DNA of 16,279 nt from Limisphaerales bacterium (lineage in GTDB: Bacteria; Verrucomicrobiota; Verrucomicrobiia; Limisphaerales; UBA11358), in contig DMQW01000308.1 in assembly GCA_003455565.1 (NCBI GenBank), positions 1-16,279 of the forward strand. The letters are read 5' to 3'. This document shows positions 13,666 to 16,279 of this stretch, one piece after another (the first letter of the stretch is position 1; each line of letters starts with the position of its first letter). The notes beneath the pieces were generated by a model that saw nothing but the letters and a program-made list of their open reading frames with translations, had not been told where the DNA came from and ran no database searches. A program made the translations under genes and the position numbers.

Positions 13666-14415
13666 TCACGCGGTTGGCCGGGACTTGGCTTTCTTGGCGC
13701 GCACGCTTTCACCGTCGAACTCCAGGATGGTCGAGTGATGCACGAGCCGATCAATCGCCGCCATGGTGGTCATCGGGTCCTTGAAGATTTGATCCCATTT
13801 GGAAAACACCAGGTTGCTGGTGATCATCACGCTGCGCCGCTCGTAGCGTTCGGCCAGGAACGTGAATAACACTTCCATTTCCTCCCGGTCTTGCTGGACG
13901 TAGCCAATATCGTCGAGGGCCACGACGGCATACCGGTCGAGTTTTTTGAGCAGGGCTTCCAGTTTCAACGCCTTCTTGGCAGTCAAAAGTTTTTGCACCA
14001 GTTTGAAGGTCGGGATGAACAGCACGGTGTGACCATGGCGCAGGATCAACTCCCGGCTCAAGGCGGCCACAAAGTGACTTTTCCCACGGCCTGGCAACCC
14101 AAAGGCGAGCAGGTTGTCGCCGCGCTCCACAAAGCCGCCTTCCAGCAGGGTGGGTAATTGTCGGCGGATCTTTTCCGGCAGCAGCGTCTCGTCCAGATTG
14201 CCCAGGCTTTTGCCGTCGGGCAGCCCGGAGTGTTTGAGCAGGCGGGCGATGCGCCGTTGGCGGCGATCTTCGGCTTCGCTCTCGCAGAGGTGTTGCAGGA
14301 ACTTGCGGTAGCCCCAGTGATGTTGTTCGGCTTGTTGCAGCGTATCGGCGTAAATGGACGCCATCGTCGTCAGGTTAAAGCTGCGCAACAGCCCGGCCAG
14401 CGGATCATGCGACAT
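13666..14415 (-). CDS. istB: IS21-family helper ATPase IstB (AAA+)
   Basis: This protein of 249 residues from ATG at 14413-14415 is the DnaC/DnaA-like AAA+ partner that assembles on target DNA and activates IstA for insertion. FGLPGRGKS (about residues 105-113) is the Walker A P-loop, VVALDDIG (about 164-171) is Walker B and MITSN (about 197-201) is sensor 1. An N-terminal helical IstB segment, with MASIYADTLQQAE near 18-30, precedes the ATPase. The P-loop has RGK where family members more often have TGK. Length is normal and the frame intact. The chosen start overlaps the istA stop by 11 bases and has a strong ribosome site; the upstream in-frame ATG at 14445 lies further inside istA and lacks this. 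Confidence 0.92.
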   Translation of the reverse strand: MSHDPLAGLLRSFNLTTMASIYADTLQQAEQHHWGYRKFLQHLCESEAEDRRQRRIARLLKHSGLPDGKSLGNLDETLLPEKIRRQLPTLLEGGFVERGDNLLAFGLPGRGKSHFVAALSRELILRHGHTVLFIPTFKLVQKLLTAKKALKLEALLKKLDRYAVVALDDIGYVQQDREEMEVLFTFLAERYERRSVMITSNLVFSKWDQIFKDPMTTMAAIDRLVHHSTILEFDGESVRAKKAKSRPTA

Positions 14416-15886
14416 GGCCGACCTCCTCCCGCAAGAACGCATCATACACGCTCAAATCCACGATGGGTTCCACCAGTTCCACGCGGCTGGGTGGACACAG
14501 CGTGCCGCGCAAGGTGGCGGCCCGCCACGGCGGGGTGTCCGGGCACAGCATCTCACCAAGCAAGCCTTCTACGGCATGGGTGCCCAGTTCGGCCGTGAGC
14601 TTGAGCAGGCGCAAATACTCCAGTTCGCCGGCACCCATTCCGTGATCCTGCACCAGCCGGTCATAGGCGCGGCGATAGGTCGTGCTGGGAAAAAGTTCCT
14701 CCCGGTAATGGTAGCGGGCAAACGCGCCGGGCTTGCGCAGCAACGCCTGGATCACCTGCCGGTAATCAATCACCGCCTGCCGGCCGGGCACGCGCGCGAT
14801 TTGCGCAATCTGCTCGGCGCCGTGGTAAACCTCCAGGTGCTGCTCATAAACCCGTGCGCGCAGCCGCCGGCTGATGAACCGGGCGGGCACCGAATAGGTC
14901 ACGCGTTTGACCCGGATGGTGCTGTGGCTGCACACCCGGCACTCCACTTCATCATACTCGCAAAGCCGCGTGGGCGGCAGTTCCCGCATCACTGCCAACT
15001 CTTCGGCCACCTTGACCGTGCGCTGGCCATTGGCTTTGGTCAGCACCTCAGCCACAAACTGATCGTAAGCCGCTTCACTGGCAAAATCCCGATACCCGCG
15101 CAACAACAGATGCTGCTCCAGTCGCCGCTTCAAATGGCCGTTGTGCGCCTCGACATCGCCGTTCTCATTCGGGCAACCCACATGGATCGTGCGCACCGCC
15201 AGTCCGTAATGTTCCGCCAACGACAGGAACTCCGGATTGAAATCCCGTTTACCCGCGCCGCTGATTTGATGCGTGGCCGCGCTGCTGTTATCAATCTGCA
15301 ATAGCCTGGGCACTTTGCCCAACCGGAACAAGGCCGCCTGCAAGCCCGCCCGCAGCGACAGCAACGACTCCGACTGACACCGCGTCGCCCACTGCCAGTT
15401 CGAATACGGCAGCACCGCCTGACAGAGCAGATGATCCAGCGGGTGGCCGGCAATGCTGATCGCCAGTTCTTTGGCATGTGTCCAATCCAACTGCATGACC
15501 TCACCCGGACGGTGCGTCTGGGGAAAGATAACTTCCGGGGCGGGCCCATGTTCTAACCGCCACTGTCGCACCCGCCGTTGAAAGGTTCGTAACTGAGTCT
15601 CCCGCATCTGTTCCGGACGAATCAACAGCAGATGCTCAAACAGCGCCTTGGCTTCCAGCTCCGGGGCCGCGCGCAAACGCGGTTCCGCCTCCCGCCAGAT
15701 CGCCGCCAGTGGATCCACCCGCGTGCGCCAATCCCGCGCCGGCCGTGGCTGGCCCAAGCGTTCCGGGTGTTGCAAATACTTCCGCGCCGTCTTCCGATCC
15801 ATCCCGCTTTTCAATGCACTCATAGAAACACTTCCGGTTCGTTGAAACTCGATGACGAGCCGAGTCCGTTGTTGGGCGTTGATCAT
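14405..15886 (-). CDS. istA: IS21-family transposase IstA (DDE)
   Basis: This 493-residue transposase catalyses strand transfer for the element. The N-terminal helix-turn-helix contains SMSALKSGMDRKTARKYL (about residues 21-38). The RNase H-like core holds the catalytic triad: D134 in QLDWTHAK, D199 in LLQIDNSSA and E246 in ENGDVEAHNGHLKRRL. The C-terminal beta-barrel region starts near VKRVTYSVPARF. Length and motif spacing are normal for IS21-family IstA and the frame is intact. ATG at 15884-15886 starts the conserved N-terminus directly, but no good ribosome site precedes it; instead there is a strong hairpin 14 bases upstream in the leader. The 3' end overlaps istB by 11 bases, giving coupled translation. 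Confidence 0.92.
   Translation of the reverse strand: MINAQQRTRLVIEFQRTGSVSMSALKSGMDRKTARKYLQHPERLGQPRPARDWRTRVDPLAAIWREAEPRLRAAPELEAKALFEHLLLIRPEQMRETQLRTFQRRVRQWRLEHGPAPEVIFPQTHRPGEVMQLDWTHAKELAISIAGHPLDHLLCQAVLPYSNWQWATRCQSESLLSLRAGLQAALFRLGKVPRLLQIDNSSAATHQISGAGKRDFNPEFLSLAEHYGLAVRTIHVGCPNENGDVEAHNGHLKRRLEQHLLLRGYRDFASEAAYDQFVAEVLTKANGQRTVKVAEELAVMRELPPTRLCEYDEVECRVCSHSTIRVKRVTYSVPARFISRRLRARVYEQHLEVYHGAEQIAQIARVPGRQAVIDYRQVIQALLRKPGAFARYHYREELFPSTTYRRAYDRLVQDHGMGAGELEYLRLLKLTAELGTHAVEGLLGEMLCPDTPPWRAATLRGTLCPPSRVELVEPIVDLSVYDAFLREEVGHVA
14422..14427 (-). promoter_or_regulatory. Ribosome binding site of istB
   Basis: On the reverse strand this reads AGGAGG, six bases before ATG at 14415. 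It lies within the end of istA and fixes the istB start. Confidence 0.7.
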
Positions 15887-15900
15887 GTCCCGGCAGTCTG

Positions 15901-15927
15901 CCCGGTCGGGCCTGCGGCCCGACCGGG
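15901..15927. repeat. Perfect 12-base-pair hairpin in the istA leader
   Basis: CCCGGTCGGGCC, loop TGC, GGCCCGACCGGG: a perfect GC-rich stem of 12 base pairs. On the reverse strand it ends 14 bases before the istA start codon. No T-run follows on either strand, so it is not a classical terminator. A role in limiting transposase expression from outside transcripts is possible. Confidence 0.75.
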
Positions 15928-15953
15928 AAAACCGCCAAAACTTTCCCCAGCCA

Positions 15954-15995
15954 TGGGGAATTATAGTTGTCGTCAGCGGGGAAATTTACCTGTCA
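15954..15995 (-). repeat. Right-end paired terminal repeats of the IS21 element
   Basis: On the reverse strand the outer unit reads TGACAGGTAAATTTCCCCG (15977-15995) and the inner unit CGACAACTATAATTCCCCA (15954-15972). The inner unit matches the outer left unit at 18 of 19 bases. TTCCCCA at 15943-15949 also forms an inverted pair with TGGGGAA at 15954-15960. Confidence 0.75.
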
Positions 15996-16002
15996 TTACA
16001 CA

Positions 16003-16010
16003 GTTGGCCC
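16003..16010. repeat. Right target-site duplication of the IS21-family element
   Basis: GTTGGCCC, identical to 13511-13518. IS1 transposase coding resumes directly after it. Confidence 0.8.
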
Positions 16011-16279
16011 ACGTCAAGCCCGACGAGGTTGAGTGGGTCGAGGCCGACGAGCTCTGGACTTATGTGGGCCAAAAAAAAGGCCTGCGGGTTGTGGTGGGCG
16101 ATTGATCGTGCTACCAAGCAAGTCTGCGGCTGGACGCTGGGGGATCGTGGAACCGAAACGGCCCGCTGCCTGGCTGCGCAGCTTCCGCGCGCCGCCCACA
16201 TCACCTGCGGCACCGACTTCTGGCACCCCTGCCTGATCTTTGCCCAAGCCCGTCAGCTGCAAGGCAAGGCCCACACCTT
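16004..16279 (+). pseudogene. IS1-family transposase, catalytic half, frameshifted and truncated by the window end
   Basis: Reading resumes with HVKPDEVEWVEADELWTYVG, which contains the first catalytic aspartate in ADEL, as in InsB proteins. After QKKGLRV this frame hits TGA at 16103-16105. The homology continues in another frame from about 16089 as LWWAIDRATKQVCGWTLGDR, with the second catalytic aspartate in TDFW, and runs to KGKAHT at the window edge. IS1-family proteins usually have R/K-W-L-W before the A-x-D-R motif. A missing TG between CGG and GTTGTGG (about 16088) would give RWLWWAIDR and restore the frame, so a two-base deletion is the simplest explanation. The third catalytic residue lies outside the window. 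Confidence 0.8.

Larger units (their letters stand above)
13519..16002 (-). mobile_element. Complete IS21-family insertion sequence (istA-istB)
   Basis: This element of about 2.48 kb has the IS21 layout: a DDE transposase gene (istA) overlapped by an AAA+ helper ATPase gene (istB), two related short terminal repeats at each end, and a 7-8 base target duplication. Both genes are intact and have their key motifs, so it could be active. It inserted into the middle of an IS1-family transposase gene. Length is typical for the family. The outermost bases are not fixed with certainty, because the left tip (CGTCAACGACA) and right tip (TGTGTAATGACA) differ. Confidence 0.9.
13219..16279 (+). mobile_element. 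IS1-family insertion sequence, split by an IS21-family element and cut by the window end
   Basis: The element carries a zinc-finger/HTH half (13257-13518) and a DDE half (16004-16279) of one IS1-type transposase. A plausible left tip is GGTATTG at 13219, fitting the GGTnnTG terminus common in the family; it is tentative because the matching right end is beyond the window. The copy is inactive twice over: it is interrupted by the IS21 element and frameshifted near 16088. Confidence 0.7.

Noticed and set aside
14354..15304. 316-codon forward open frame opposite istA and istB
   Set aside because: It is antisense to two well-supported genes and has no motifs of its own.
15901..15927. Intrinsic terminator
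   Set aside because: The stem is strong, but neither strand has a T-run after it, and on the reverse strand it lies upstream of istA rather than at a gene end.
16071..16078. A8 run as a programmed frameshift site for the IS1 transposase
   Set aside because: Classical IS1 slippage occurs between the DNA-binding and catalytic parts, not inside the catalytic domain. A nearby two-base deletion restores a better family motif than slippage at the A-run.
15632..16105. 157-codon forward open frame running from IS21 into IS1
   Set aside because: Only the part after 16003 is real coding sequence (IS1 catalytic half). The upstream part is antisense istA and IS21 end DNA.
1..16279. CRISPR arrays, tRNA or rRNA genes, phage or defence modules
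   Set aside because: No regularly spaced repeats, no tRNA cloverleaf recognised by eye, and no protein with phage or defence motifs was found.

Overview
The window looks like a soil or freshwater Verrucomicrobiota chromosome, probably near the Pedosphaera/Limisphaerales group. The basis is the gene style (many secreted hydrolases with signal peptides, a GH51 enzyme with an inserted sandwich domain, an NPCBM-tailed alpha-galactosidase), the high GC content, and degenerate GC-rich sequences between genes. This placement is inference; no rRNA or other marker gene is present.

Left part (1-3345): the end of a DapA-family gene overlaps by 4 bases a PLP-dependent cysteine synthase-like gene. A 421-base decayed stretch follows. 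It holds a short fragment of a second ketoglutarate-semialdehyde dehydrogenase (KGSADH) and the C-terminal 80 or so codons of a second DapA-family gene. A complete KGSADH gene comes next. DapA-family dehydratase or deaminase plus KGSADH is the usual end of oxidative pentose, glucarate or 4-hydroxyproline breakdown to 2-oxoglutarate.

Middle part (3346-13125): secreted and cytoplasmic hydrolases. These are an M61 glycyl aminopeptidase with a PDZ domain, a reverse-strand clan GH-D alpha-galactosidase-like enzyme with fibronectin-like and NPCBM domains, an M24 Xaa-Pro aminopeptidase, a small secreted zincin with HEFSH, and a GH51 alpha-L-arabinofuranosidase. The last two are 7 bases apart and are probably co-transcribed. 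Together they suggest use of plant polysaccharide (arabinan, galactoside) and peptides.

Right part (13219-16279): nested transposons. An IS1-family element with a zinc-finger/HTH/DDE transposase is split by a complete IS21-family element (istA, istB, paired terminal repeats, a 7-8 base target duplication). Removing the IS21 element and one target copy restores the IS1 reading frame exactly. The IS1 copy also has a separate frameshift in its catalytic domain, best explained as a two-base deletion, and its right end lies outside the window. The IS21 element has two strong hairpins, one just before istA and one just after istB. I saw no tRNA, rRNA, CRISPR array or defence system. I found no clear new multi-gene system; the most unusual items are the broken-gene mosaic, the nested insertion sequences with their hairpins, and the zincin/GH51 pair.
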